The notes under the pieces are model-generated. The model was not told the origin of the DNA. It saw only the letters and a program-made list of their open reading frames with translations, and did no database searches. Shown piece by piece: positions 35,160-43,364 of a stretch of 64,000 nucleotides of DNA. The stretch covers positions 1 to 64,000 of the forward strand of contig NZ_BAABJJ010000027.1 of NCBI RefSeq assembly GCF_039543245.1. Reading direction: 5' to 3'. The translations under genes and the position numbers were made by a program. The DNA comes from Algibacter_G agarivorans. GTDB lineage: Bacteria > Bacteroidota > Bacteroidia > Flavobacteriales > Flavobacteriaceae. Each line of letters begins with the position of its first letter. The stretch's first letter is position 1.

Positions 35160-36374
35160 ATGTTCAACGTAGAAGACATTAGAAAAGACTTTCCCATTCT
35201 TTTTCGTAAAGTAAATGGTAAACCCTTAGTGTATTTTGATAATGCAGCAACATCTCAAACCCCACAACAGGTTATTGATGCTATTGTAGACTATTACTCA
35301 AATTACAACGCCAATATTCATCGTGGTGTACATACGTTAAGTCAAGAAGCTACCGATTTATACGAACAAGCCCGATATAAAATACAAGCACATTTTAATG
35401 CCAAGTTTTCTCATGAAATCATTTTTACCTCAGGAGCAACTCACAGTATTAATTTAGTGGCAAACGGTTTTTCATCACTATTAAAAAAAGGCGATGAGAT
35501 TATTGTGTCTGCTTTAGAACACCATAGTAATATTGTGCCATGGCAAATGTTATGTGAGCGTATAGGGGCAACTTTAAAAGTCATTCCAATGAATCAAGAA
35601 GGGGAGTTGGTCATGTCTGAGTTCGATGAGTTGCTGTCTGAAAACACCAAATTAGTATTTGTAAATCATATATCAAACGCTTTAGGTACCATCAACCCTA
35701 TAGAATATATTATTGAAGAAGCACACAAAATTGGCGCAGCAGTTTTAATTGACGGTGCACAATCAACGCCACATATAAAACCAGATGTTCAAAAACTTGA
35801 TGTCGATTTTTACGTTGCTTCCGCTCATAAAATGTGTGGGCCAACAGGCGTTGGTATGCTTTATGGTAAAGAGGAATGGTTGAAAAAATTACCGCCATAT
35901 CAAGGTGGTGGCGAAATGATTGCCGAAGTCACATTCGAAAAAACTACTTATGCCGATTTGCCTCATAAATTTGAAGCGGGTACCCCAAATATTTGTGGCG
36001 GTATTGCTTTTGGAACGGCCATAGATTATATGAATCGTGTAGGTTTTGAAAACATAGCTAAATATGAGCATGAATTATTAGAATATGCTACAGAAAAACT
36101 TTTAGAAATAGATAGTTTGAAAATCTACGGAACTTCCAAAAATAAAACTTCGGTTATTTCTTTTAATTTGGAAGGTATTCATCCTTATGATGTGGGTACT
36201 ATTTTAGACAAATTAGGTATTGCTGTTCGTACTGGTCACCACTGTGCTCAACCTATTATGGATTACTTTAAAATTCCAGGAACGGTAAGGGCCTCTTTTG
36301 CGTTTTATAATACTAAGCAAGAAATAGATATTTTGATGGCTGGTGTTAAAAAGGCAAAACTGATGCTTTCTTAA
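35160..36374 (+). CDS. sufS: cysteine desulfurase SufS
   Basis: A 404-residue group II cysteine desulfurase, which supplies sulfur for Fe-S clusters as a Cys persulfide. The PLP Schiff-base Lys is K224 in ASAHKMCGPTGVG. The catalytic Cys is C362 in TGHHCAQPIM. Other family blocks are YFDNAATSQTP, NIHRGVHTLS, SALEHHSNIVPW and FEAGTPNICG. The partner SufE gene lies further down the cluster, after a protease and a META-domain gene. Confidence 0.95.
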   Translation: MFNVEDIRKDFPILFRKVNGKPLVYFDNAATSQTPQQVIDAIVDYYSNYNANIHRGVHTLSQEATDLYEQARYKIQAHFNAKFSHEIIFTSGATHSINLVANGFSSLLKKGDEIIVSALEHHSNIVPWQMLCERIGATLKVIPMNQEGELVMSEFDELLSENTKLVFVNHISNALGTINPIEYIIEEAHKIGAAVLIDGAQSTPHIKPDVQKLDVDFYVASAHKMCGPTGVGMLYGKEEWLKKLPPYQGGGEMIAEVTFEKTTYADLPHKFEAGTPNICGGIAFGTAIDYMNRVGFENIAKYEHELLEYATEKLLEIDSLKIYGTSKNKTSVISFNLEGIHPYDVGTILDKLGIAVRTGHHCAQPIMDYFKIPGTVRASFAFYNTKQEIDILMAGVKKAKLMLS

Positions 36375-36528
36375 ATCAGTTTGAAACACTTCTAAAACAA
36401 AATATCTACTGTCCATTATATTTAGATTGTGCATTTTATCTAGGAATTCATGTCTTCGCACGATTAGTATTAATCTTTTCTTAAAAAAACCTATCTTTAA
36501 TAGATTCTAACTTTCTAATTAATAGCAC

Positions 36529-37674
36529 ATGAAAAAATTAATACTGGCATTTGCTGCCCTATCTTTTATTTTAACATCGTGTAGCAATAATGAAAATGAC
36601 ATTACTTCGGAGCAATCCAAGATTGATATGAGTGATTTTTATGTTTACACTAATGCCGATGTAGATGAAACCTCTAAACTGACAGCAACAAAAAGCCCTA
36701 TAAAGTCTTGTTATACCATGGTTAATCTTAACCGGTTATTAAAGGAAAACCCTGGTCTTGAAAAAAAAATGTATGATATTGAATATTTTACAAGACAGTT
36801 TATTGCAGGTAAAAAACCAACTGGAACACCAGGTGGAGGTCCAGGCGGTGGCACAACAGATCCGATAGTTGACACGGATGGTGATGGTACACCAGACTCT
36901 TCCGATTTATGCCCTAACGAAATTGGCCCTTCTTATAATTCTGGGTGTCCAGACAATATTAATGATTATACTTTAACTATTCCTCTTGTAATCAACATTA
37001 TAGAAAAGTCTCCTGGTCAAGTAACAGATGCACAGATAGATTCGCAAATAGCTATATTAAATATAGACTTTGATAATAGAAATCTTAATAAACCTGATGA
37101 TCTCAAAATATTTACCGGTGTGGATGCGGATTTTGATATTAAATTCACCAAACATATTGTAAATAGGGTCTCTTCAAAGAAAAAAAATTGGGGAACGAGA
37201 GACGCTATGAAATTTTCCAGTCAAGGTGGTATTGATGCTACTGACACATCAACTTATTTGAATATTTGGGTTTGTGAAATTGGTCGTGGCATATTAGGTT
37301 ATGCGCAATTTCCTGGTGGTCCAGAGGTGACAGATGGTGTCGTTATTGGTCCCGATTATTTTGGAGAAACAGGTGGCAATTATGGGCATGGAAGAACGGT
37401 CACACACGAAATTGGACATTGGTTAAACCTAAGACATATATGGGGAGATGGTGGGTGCTCTGACGATGATTTTGTGTCGGATACACCATCATCGGATGGA
37501 CCAAATTATGGCTGTCCTGCTTATCCTACTGTTAATTGCAACTCAACCGATATGACCATGAATTATATGGATTATGTTTACGATGATTGTATGTACATGT
37601 TTACTAATGGCCAAAAAGACAGAGCAAGTGCTTTATTTGCCATTGGTGGTTATAGGTACAGCTTTGTAGACTAA
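36529..37674 (+). CDS. secreted M43-type (pappalysin-like) zinc metalloprotease lipoprotein
   Basis: A 381-residue exported protein. The lipoprotein signal ends in LTSCSN. A Gly-Pro-rich linker (GTPGGGPGGG, about 103) leads to a calcium-binding repeat DTDGDGTPDSSDLCP and the catalytic domain. The zinc site is HEIGHWLNLRH at 293-303, with HIWGDGGCSDDDFVSDTP and the MNYMDYVYDDCMYMFTNGQ Met-turn typical of pappalysin-family peptidases. It lies between sufS and sufE but has its own terminator, so its presence in the suf region is probably positional and not functional. Confidence 0.9.
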   Translation: MKKLILAFAALSFILTSCSNNENDITSEQSKIDMSDFYVYTNADVDETSKLTATKSPIKSCYTMVNLNRLLKENPGLEKKMYDIEYFTRQFIAGKKPTGTPGGGPGGGTTDPIVDTDGDGTPDSSDLCPNEIGPSYNSGCPDNINDYTLTIPLVINIIEKSPGQVTDAQIDSQIAILNIDFDNRNLNKPDDLKIFTGVDADFDIKFTKHIVNRVSSKKKNWGTRDAMKFSSQGGIDATDTSTYLNIWVCEIGRGILGYAQFPGGPEVTDGVVIGPDYFGETGGNYGHGRTVTHEIGHWLNLRHIWGDGGCSDDDFVSDTPSSDGPNYGCPAYPTVNCNSTDMTMNYMDYVYDDCMYMFTNGQKDRASALFAIGGYRYSFVD

Positions 37675-37700
37675 ACCGATAATTGTTTGTAAACTATTTA

Positions 37701-37727
37701 AAAGACACCAACTTTGGTGTCTTTTTT
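37701..37727 (+). terminator. terminator after the M43 protease
   Basis: An 11-bp stem AAAGACACCAA/TTGGTGTCTTT is followed by TTTT. It isolates the protease from the META-domain gene. Confidence 0.8.
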
Positions 37728-37761
37728 GTATATTATTTTTTCAAATTTTAAAATAATATTC

Positions 37762-38568
37762 ATGAAGCTTTTAATACTATTGCTCACGGTGTTTGTTCTA
37801 CAATCTTGTAAATGTCAAAATGAAACATCAACTATGAGTGGTGATTCTGAACAAGAAAAACAAACTGAAATACTCTATGGTAGCTATACAATTTCATCAA
37901 TAGAAACTAACAGAAATCTTCCTGGTAATTTAAGCATAACATTTGGTCAAAACACGAATAAAGTATCAGGTTTTAGTGGGTGTAATCGGTTTTTTGGAAC
38001 CTATACAATTGAAAAAAACTCGATATTCATTAGCAATTTAGCAACTACAAAAATGTATTGTGAAAATGTTATGGATGTTGAACAATACTTACTAAAAGCT
38101 TTATCTAATGTTAACATGTTTTTGGTAAAAAACAATCAAATAAATTTAAATAATGGTGATGCTATTTTAATTGAAGCTTCAAAAGATTCAATTTATAGCA
38201 TACAACCAGAAAATAATTATCTTATTGAATATTCTGTTTCATCAAGAGGCTTTTACAAACAAATTACAATAAACAAAAAAAGCATTACAATCTTAGAACA
38301 AAGAGCAGGCACGCCAGAAGCTAAGGGTTTAGGGGAACAGAACTGGAAAACCCTTATAAAAGCCATTAGTTCTATAAATATTAAAACCATCCCTAAGCTT
38401 GAAGCTCCAAGTAAAGCATTTCAATATGATGGCGCAGCTATTGCACGATTAAAAATAACTGATAATGGTAAAACTTATCAAACTCAACCTTTTGACCATG
38501 GAAACCCACCAAAAGAAATAGCAAATCTTGTTAAAGAAATACTATCAATTTCAGAAAACATTGAATAG
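37762..38568 (+). CDS. META-domain lipoprotein
   Basis: A 268-residue exported lipoprotein with signal MKLLILLLTVFVLQSCKC. Residues about 35-130 form a META (HslJ-like) domain: GSYTISSIETNRN, LSITFGQNTNKVSGFSGCNRFFGTYTIE, NLATTKMYCENVMDVEQYLLKALS. The remaining half is a second domain I do not recognise (QITINKKSITILEQRAGTPEAKG). A GTG 48 bp upstream is in frame but would put the start within the preceding terminator, so the ATG at 37762 is taken. It is 39 bp before sufE. Confidence 0.82.
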   Translation: MKLLILLLTVFVLQSCKCQNETSTMSGDSEQEKQTEILYGSYTISSIETNRNLPGNLSITFGQNTNKVSGFSGCNRFFGTYTIEKNSIFISNLATTKMYCENVMDVEQYLLKALSNVNMFLVKNNQINLNNGDAILIEASKDSIYSIQPENNYLIEYSVSSRGFYKQITINKKSITILEQRAGTPEAKGLGEQNWKTLIKAISSINIKTIPKLEAPSKAFQYDGAAIARLKITDNGKTYQTQPFDHGNPPKEIANLVKEILSISENIE

Positions 38569-38607
38569 CAACATTTGATGTTGTATTTTTACATAAAATT
38601 TTTAAGA

Positions 38608-39030
38608 ATGAGTATTGAAGACATTCAAAACGAAATAATAGACGAATTCTCAATGTTTGAAGACTGGGAAGAACGTTACCAATATATGATTGATTTAGGG
38701 AAAGATTTACCCTTAATTGACGACCAATACAAAACAGATAGCAACATTATAAAAGGTTGCCAAAGTAAAGTTTGGGTACATGCCGAAATGAATGACGATA
38801 AAATAAGCTTTACCGCAGATAGTGATGCCATAATCACTAAAGGTATTATTGCTATATTAATACGTGTATTTTCTAATCAGCATCCAAAAGACATCATTAA
38901 TGCAGATACTGATTTTATTGATAAAATTGGACTTAAAGAGCATTTGTCACCAACACGAGCTAACGGACTGGTAAGTATGGTGAAGCAATTAAAAATGTAT
39001 GCTATTGCATACCAAACACAATTGAATTAA
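38608..39030 (+). CDS. sufE: SufE sulfur acceptor protein
   Basis: A 140-residue partner of SufS that takes the persulfide sulfur onto C51 (IIKGCQSKVWV), the same position as in E. coli SufE. FEDWEERYQYMIDLGKDLP and the C-terminal LSPTRANGLVSMVKQLK are family blocks. An in-frame TTG upstream would add 11 codons not found in the family; the ATG is preferred. The SufT-like gene starts one base after its stop codon. Confidence 0.94.
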   Translation: MSIEDIQNEIIDEFSMFEDWEERYQYMIDLGKDLPLIDDQYKTDSNIIKGCQSKVWVHAEMNDDKISFTADSDAIITKGIIAILIRVFSNQHPKDIINADTDFIDKIGLKEHLSPTRANGLVSMVKQLKMYAIAYQTQLN

Positions 39031-39031
39031 A

Positions 39032-39358
39032 ATGAGCGATACAACAATAGATACTGCCGAATTAGGCGAAAAAATAGTAAACGTACTTAAATCGATTTAC
39101 GATCCAGAAATACCTGTGGATATATACGAATTAGGATTAATTTATGATGTATTTGTAAACGAAGATTATGATGTAAAAATCTTAATGACCCTTACAACTC
39201 CAAACTGCCCGGTTGCAGAAACGTTGCCTTTAGAAGTTGAAGAAAAAGTAAAATCGCTTAATGCTGTAAAAAGTGCGGAAGTTGAAATTACGTTTGATCC
39301 ACCTTGGACACAAGAATTAATGAGTGAAGAGGCAAAGTTGGAATTGGGTATGCTTTAA
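39032..39358 (+). CDS. SufT-like DUF59 (MIP18 family) Fe-S maturation protein
   Basis: A 108-residue DUF59 protein, whose family acts in Fe-S protein maturation. Conserved blocks are YDPEIPVDIYELGLIYDV, LTTPNCPVAETLP with C59, and the final VEITFDPPWTQELMSEEAK. It is co-transcribed with sufE (1-bp gap) and precedes the DUF2480 gene. The same domain occurs at the N-terminus of the Mrp protein at 54901. Confidence 0.9.
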   Translation: MSDTTIDTAELGEKIVNVLKSIYDPEIPVDIYELGLIYDVFVNEDYDVKILMTLTTPNCPVAETLPLEVEEKVKSLNAVKSAEVEITFDPPWTQELMSEEAKLELGML

Positions 39359-39395
39359 TTAGCTTACAGTAAACGCAACTTAATAACATAGCTTT

Positions 39396-39902
39396 TTGAA
39401 AGACGACATCATAAATCGCGTAGCGAATAGTAAATTAATAACCATTGACCTTGAGGATTATTATCCAAAAGGAACACGTGTGCTTTTTGATATCAAAGAT
39501 TGGCTTTTTGAAGGTTTTGTGCTTCGTGAAAAAGACTTTAGAAATCAAATAGCAGCGTTCGATTGGAGTCAATATCAAGACTACTACATCGCACTAACTT
39601 GTAGTAGTGATGCTATTATTCCTGGTTGGGCTTATATGCTATTAAGTATTCAACTAGAAACCTATGCCAAAAAAATTGTTATTGGCACGCTTGATAATCT
39701 AGAGACTTCAATTTACCAAGACATTATAAATAACCTTGATGTTTCGGACTTCAAAGATAAACCCATTATTATAAAAGGGTGTTCCAACAAACCTGTGCCT
39801 CAAAATGCTTATATCATGCTTTCTAATAAGCTTAAACCTATTGTAAAATCCATTATGTATGGTGAGGCTTGCTCTTCTGTGCCGCTTTATAAAAACAAAT
39901 AA
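39396..39902 (+). CDS. DUF2480 family protein
   Basis: A 168-residue cytosolic protein of a Bacteroidota family with no assigned function. Blocks such as LITIDLEDYYPKGTRVLFDIKDWLFEGFVLRE, SQYQDYYIALTCSSDAIIPGWAYML and GCSNKPVPQNAYIML are typical. Two conserved-looking Cys (CSSD, GCSNKPVP) could bind metal. It starts with TTG, since no upstream ATG is available. As last gene of the sufE-SufT-DUF2480 unit it may assist Fe-S assembly; this is inferred from position only. Confidence 0.82.
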   Translation: MKDDIINRVANSKLITIDLEDYYPKGTRVLFDIKDWLFEGFVLREKDFRNQIAAFDWSQYQDYYIALTCSSDAIIPGWAYMLLSIQLETYAKKIVIGTLDNLETSIYQDIINNLDVSDFKDKPIIIKGCSNKPVPQNAYIMLSNKLKPIVKSIMYGEACSSVPLYKNK

Positions 39903-39996
39903 TCTTGTTATTTTTAATGTGACCTTATTATAAAAAAGGGTCTAATTGACAATCGCTTTAATAGTTAGAGTGGTTTTATTGAACTTAAAATTAACT

Positions 39997-40004
39997 TATA
40001 TTTG
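39997..40004 (+). promoter_or_regulatory. -7 promoter element for the DUF3078 gene
   Basis: TATATTTG is a perfect TAnnTTTG match, 24 bp upstream of the ATG. Confidence 0.7.
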
Positions 40005-40028
40005 CACGCATTTTAATACAAATACAAA

Positions 40029-40958
40029 ATGAAAAAAACATTACTACTATTAGCATTATTTATCGGATTGATTTCGGTTAATGCGCAAACTAAAGAAGAG
40101 TTACAAGCTCAGAAATCCGAAAAACAAGCTGAAGCAGATGCAGCGCAAGCTGAAGCAGATGCACTACAAGCTAAAATTGATGCTCTTCCAGGATGGAAAA
40201 AAGGAGCTTTTGGTACTATTGGTGGTAGCTTATCTAACTTTAGCAACTGGTACTCTCAAGACAAGCCTAATAATGCTTCTGGGAATATTGGGTTAACTGT
40301 AAATGCTTTTGCTAATTTAATTCAGGAGAAATTCTTTTGGAGAAACGCTTTAACCACAAACTTAAACTGGGTAAAACTAGATGATAAAGATAATGGTACA
40401 GATGCTGATGATGGTTTTAGCCCAACTACGGATGTCTTTAATGTTTCATCTTTATACGGTAGAAATATTGCTAAAACAATAGCCGTTTCTGGATTAATGG
40501 AATACAGAACAACATTATTAGACAACTTTAATGATCCTGGATATTTAGATTTAGGGATTGGTGCTACTTGGACACCTATTGAAAATTTAATTGTAGTGGT
40601 GCACCCATTAAACTACAACTTTGTTTTTGCTGATAACGATGCCGTATTTGATTCATCTTTAGGGGCTAAAATAGTTGCAGATTATACAAGACAAATTGGA
40701 GCTATAAACTTTAAAACAAACTTCTCTACATTCCAAAGTTATAAAAGTGGAGACTTATCAAACTTTACGTGGACCAATTCATTTGGCTATACCTTATGGA
40801 AAATGATTGGTGTTGGCTTTGATTTTGGTTTAAGGAGCAACAAACAGGAGGCTTTAAACTATGCTTTAGCGCAAACTCCAGCTACAGCAACTTCGTTTGA
40901 TGATGTTGATAATGATTTGCAAACCTATTATACATTTGGATTGAGTTATAAATTCTAA
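40029..40958 (+). CDS. DUF3078 outer-membrane protein
   Basis: A 309-residue exported protein with signal peptide MKKTLLLLALFIGLISVNAQ. Residues about 20-55 form a short coiled coil rich in Ala, Gln, Glu and Lys (ELQAQKSEKQAEADAAQAEA). The remainder is a DUF3078 barrel domain (GGSLSNFSNWYSQDKPNNAS, GLTVNAFANLIQEKFFWRNALTTNLNW) ending in LSYKF, a good outer-membrane barrel terminus. The function of DUF3078 is unknown. A strong terminator follows. Confidence 0.87.
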   Translation: MKKTLLLLALFIGLISVNAQTKEELQAQKSEKQAEADAAQAEADALQAKIDALPGWKKGAFGTIGGSLSNFSNWYSQDKPNNASGNIGLTVNAFANLIQEKFFWRNALTTNLNWVKLDDKDNGTDADDGFSPTTDVFNVSSLYGRNIAKTIAVSGLMEYRTTLLDNFNDPGYLDLGIGATWTPIENLIVVVHPLNYNFVFADNDAVFDSSLGAKIVADYTRQIGAINFKTNFSTFQSYKSGDLSNFTWTNSFGYTLWKMIGVGFDFGLRSNKQEALNYALAQTPATATSFDDVDNDLQTYYTFGLSYKF

Positions 40959-40974
40959 TTTAAACCAATATTAT

Positions 40975-41016
40975 AAAAAAAAATGTGCTTCTTTTTTTGG
41001 AAGCACATTTTTTTTT
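40975..41016 (+). terminator. terminator after the DUF3078 gene
   Basis: A long stem AAATGTGCTTC/GAAGCACATTT is flanked by runs of A and T. The stem can be extended by A-T pairs on both sides, so it may act in both directions. Confidence 0.88.
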
Positions 41017-41096
41017 ATTAGAAATTGAACCGTTCTACTACGTTCAACCACTAGCTATTTATTTGAGTTCGTCTCTGAAAGCGAGTGATAAAAGCT

Positions 41097-41846
41097 TTAT
41101 TTTCCTTTATTAGCCTTTTCAATATATTTTTGTAATGCCATGGTCATCGAAGGTGTTTCAGGTGTTGGTGCAGCAATATCTACACGTAAGCCCTTTTCTT
41201 CAACGGCTTTAATGGTTGTATTTCCAAAAACAGCAATTCGCGTTTCGTTTTGTTTAAAATCCGGAAAGTTTTGAAATAAAGATTCTATTCCAGAAGGACT
41301 GAAAAACACCAAGACATCATACGATACATTTGCTAAATCAGATAAATCGCTAACCACCGTTTTGTAAAATGTAGCTTGTTTCCAATTTACACCTAAAGCG
41401 TCCAAAGTTTCAGGAACGGCAGGCTTTACTTTATCGGTATTTGGTAACAGGAATTTTTCGTCTTTATATTTCTTTATTAATGGCGAAAGCTCAGCAAACG
41501 TACGTTTTCCAACATAAATTTTACGCTTTCTGTACACGACATATTTTTGAAGATAATAGGCCACAGCTTCAGACTGACAAAAATATTTCATAGAGTCTGG
41601 AACTTTAAAACGCATTTCTTCAGCAATTCTAAAAAAGTGATCCACAGCATTTCTACTTGTTAAAATAATAGCCGTGTAATTATTTAGATCAATTTTTTGA
41701 TGTCTAATTTCTTTAGCAGAAACACCTTCAACATGAATAAAAGGTCTGAAATCTATTTTTACGCGTTGTTTCTCCTGTAAATCGAAGTAAGGCGAGTTTT
41801 CAATTTTAGGTTCTGGCTGAGATACTAAAATGGTTTTCACTTTCAT
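41097..41846 (-). CDS. hemD: uroporphyrinogen-III synthase
   Basis: A 249-residue enzyme of haem biosynthesis that closes hydroxymethylbilane to uroporphyrinogen III. The family is weakly conserved; KTILVSQPEP, AIILTSRNAVDHFF, VLVFFSPSGIESLF and RIAVFGNTTIKAVEE are the recognisable blocks of its two-domain fold. An ATG at 41915 would add 23 residues and overlap the upstream gene by 50 bp, so the ATG at 41846 is taken. It follows a DUF4271 gene, which is a usual neighbour of hemD in this phylum. Confidence 0.87.
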   Translation of the reverse strand: MKVKTILVSQPEPKIENSPYFDLQEKQRVKIDFRPFIHVEGVSAKEIRHQKIDLNNYTAIILTSRNAVDHFFRIAEEMRFKVPDSMKYFCQSEAVAYYLQKYVVYRKRKIYVGKRTFAELSPLIKKYKDEKFLLPNTDKVKPAVPETLDALGVNWKQATFYKTVVSDLSDLANVSYDVLVFFSPSGIESLFQNFPDFKQNETRIAVFGNTTIKAVEEKGLRVDIAAPTPETPSMTMALQKYIEKANKGK

Positions 41847-41865
41847 AAGCGCAAGTAGTTTGTTG

Positions 41866-42513
41866 TTATTTGGTAACAAACACCTTATATAAAATAATAT
41901 AGGGTGCGATTTCAAGAGCGCAAAGATACAAAATAAAATAAAATAAGTTGTTTTTTATTAAACTTTGGTGAGTTTTAAATGAACTATTTAGACCGATTAT
42001 ATTTACAATTATCAATAAAATAATCATGCCATAAATTATTGGTAATGTGGGCTGAAAACTAAACAGCAATAAGGCATTTATTGGCAATAACAAAATGCCT
42101 AAAAAATTTTTATAACTTGTTTTTTGAAAGAGGTATTGGTCTATAATCTTGTCAATTTCAAAAAGGCTTCCAATTAAGCGCTCAAAAAGCACTTTTATAA
42201 GGATGAAAACACCAATTCCAAAAGCTAATTTAAACATAGTATTCATTGTAGTTTGATTAGATTCGGTTATGTGCCGATAAATAATAAAGCAGAATACCGT
42301 TAAGGAAAGAATTAAATTGCTGAACAACAAACCATCAAACCTGTCGAAAAATTTCTGGTCTTTAGAATAAATTTTAAGGTATCTAGTGTTTCCTAAAACA
42401 ATTATAAAATCATCAAAACGCTTAGGGGCTGTTAATTTAGCAATAGCTACAATGACTAAGCCAATGATAATTAAGATAGTGAATATTTCGTTTGAAATGA
42501 TGTTACGAAGCAT
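41866..42513 (-). CDS. DUF4271 membrane protein
   Basis: A 215-residue inner-membrane protein with about six hydrophobic helices and few charged loops (RNIISNEIFTILIIIGLVIV, FILIKVLFERLIGSLFEID). It matches the DUF4271 family, whose function is unknown, by length and its position just upstream of hemD (19 bp before the hemD start). It may be linked to tetrapyrrole or envelope biogenesis, on gene order alone. Confidence 0.78.
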   Translation of the reverse strand: MLRNIISNEIFTILIIIGLVIVAIAKLTAPKRFDDFIIVLGNTRYLKIYSKDQKFFDRFDGLLFSNLILSLTVFCFIIYRHITESNQTTMNTMFKLAFGIGVFILIKVLFERLIGSLFEIDKIIDQYLFQKTSYKNFLGILLLPINALLLFSFQPTLPIIYGMIILLIIVNIIGLNSSFKTHQSLIKNNLFYFILYLCALEIAPYIILYKVFVTK

Positions 42514-42590
42514 GGCATAAAATTATTATAATTTTTAATATAGGGCTATATTATTAAGAAATATTTAAAATAAATAAACGCTTATTAATG

Positions 42591-42598
42591 TACATTTG
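42591..42598 (+). promoter_or_regulatory. -7 promoter element for the glycosyltransferase-pyrC operon
   Basis: TACATTTG is a perfect TAnnTTTG match, 35 bp upstream of the ATG. Confidence 0.65.
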
Positions 42599-42633
42599 CT
42601 AAAAACTATTAAGAAGTTTTATTTATAGGAAAT

Positions 42634-43356
42634 ATGCAGGAAACAGTTGTAATTATTCCAACATATAATGAAATAGAAAACATTGAAGCTATTATTAGAG
42701 CCGTGTTTTCCGAGTCAGATGCTATTCATATTCTTGTTGTAGATGATAATTCACCGGATTTAACGGCTTTAAAAGTAAAAGAACTTCAGAATGATTTTCC
42801 TAATCGATTGTTTTTAGAAGTACGACAAGAAAAATCTGGTTTAGGCACAGCATATATTCATGGGTTTAAATGGAGTTTAGAAAAAAAATACAATTACATT
42901 TTTGAAATGGATGCCGATTTTTCACATAATCCAAAAGATTTGATCAAACTGTACAATGCATGCCATATTGGTGGTGCAGATATGGCAATAGGCTCAAGGT
43001 ATAAAACGGGTGTTAATGTGGTTAATTGGCCAATGGCAAGGGTATTGATGTCTTATGGCGCTTCAAAATATGTGCGTTTAATAACGGGGATGAAAATTCA
43101 TGATACCACTGCTGGTTTTGTTTGTTATAAAAGGAAAGTGTTAGAATCTATAGATTTAAATGCTGTTAAATTTATAGGTTACGCATTTCAAATTGAAATG
43201 AAGTTTAAAACCTATTTAAAGAAATTTAAAATTGTTGAGGTCCCTGTTATATTTACTGATAGAACCCGAGGTGAATCTAAATTGAATACAGGGATTATTT
43301 CTGAGGCTATTTTTGGAGTCATTTCTATGAAGTTCAAGAGTTTATTTAAAAAGTAG
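42634..43356 (+). CDS. polyprenol monophosphomannose synthase-like glycosyltransferase (GT2)
   Basis: A 240-residue GT2 enzyme related to dolichol-phosphate mannose synthases, which attach a sugar to a lipid carrier. The nucleotide-sugar site shows VIIPTYNEIENI, LVVDDNSPD and the DxD-like EMDADFSHNP. DTTAGFVCYKR and PVIFTDRTRGESKLN are characteristic of the family. No C-terminal membrane helix is seen, as is common for the bacterial soluble type. It is 8 bp before pyrC. Confidence 0.88.
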   Translation: MQETVVIIPTYNEIENIEAIIRAVFSESDAIHILVVDDNSPDLTALKVKELQNDFPNRLFLEVRQEKSGLGTAYIHGFKWSLEKKYNYIFEMDADFSHNPKDLIKLYNACHIGGADMAIGSRYKTGVNVVNWPMARVLMSYGASKYVRLITGMKIHDTTAGFVCYKRKVLESIDLNAVKFIGYAFQIEMKFKTYLKKFKIVEVPVIFTDRTRGESKLNTGIISEAIFGVISMKFKSLFKK

Positions 43357-43364
43357 AAAGTTAT

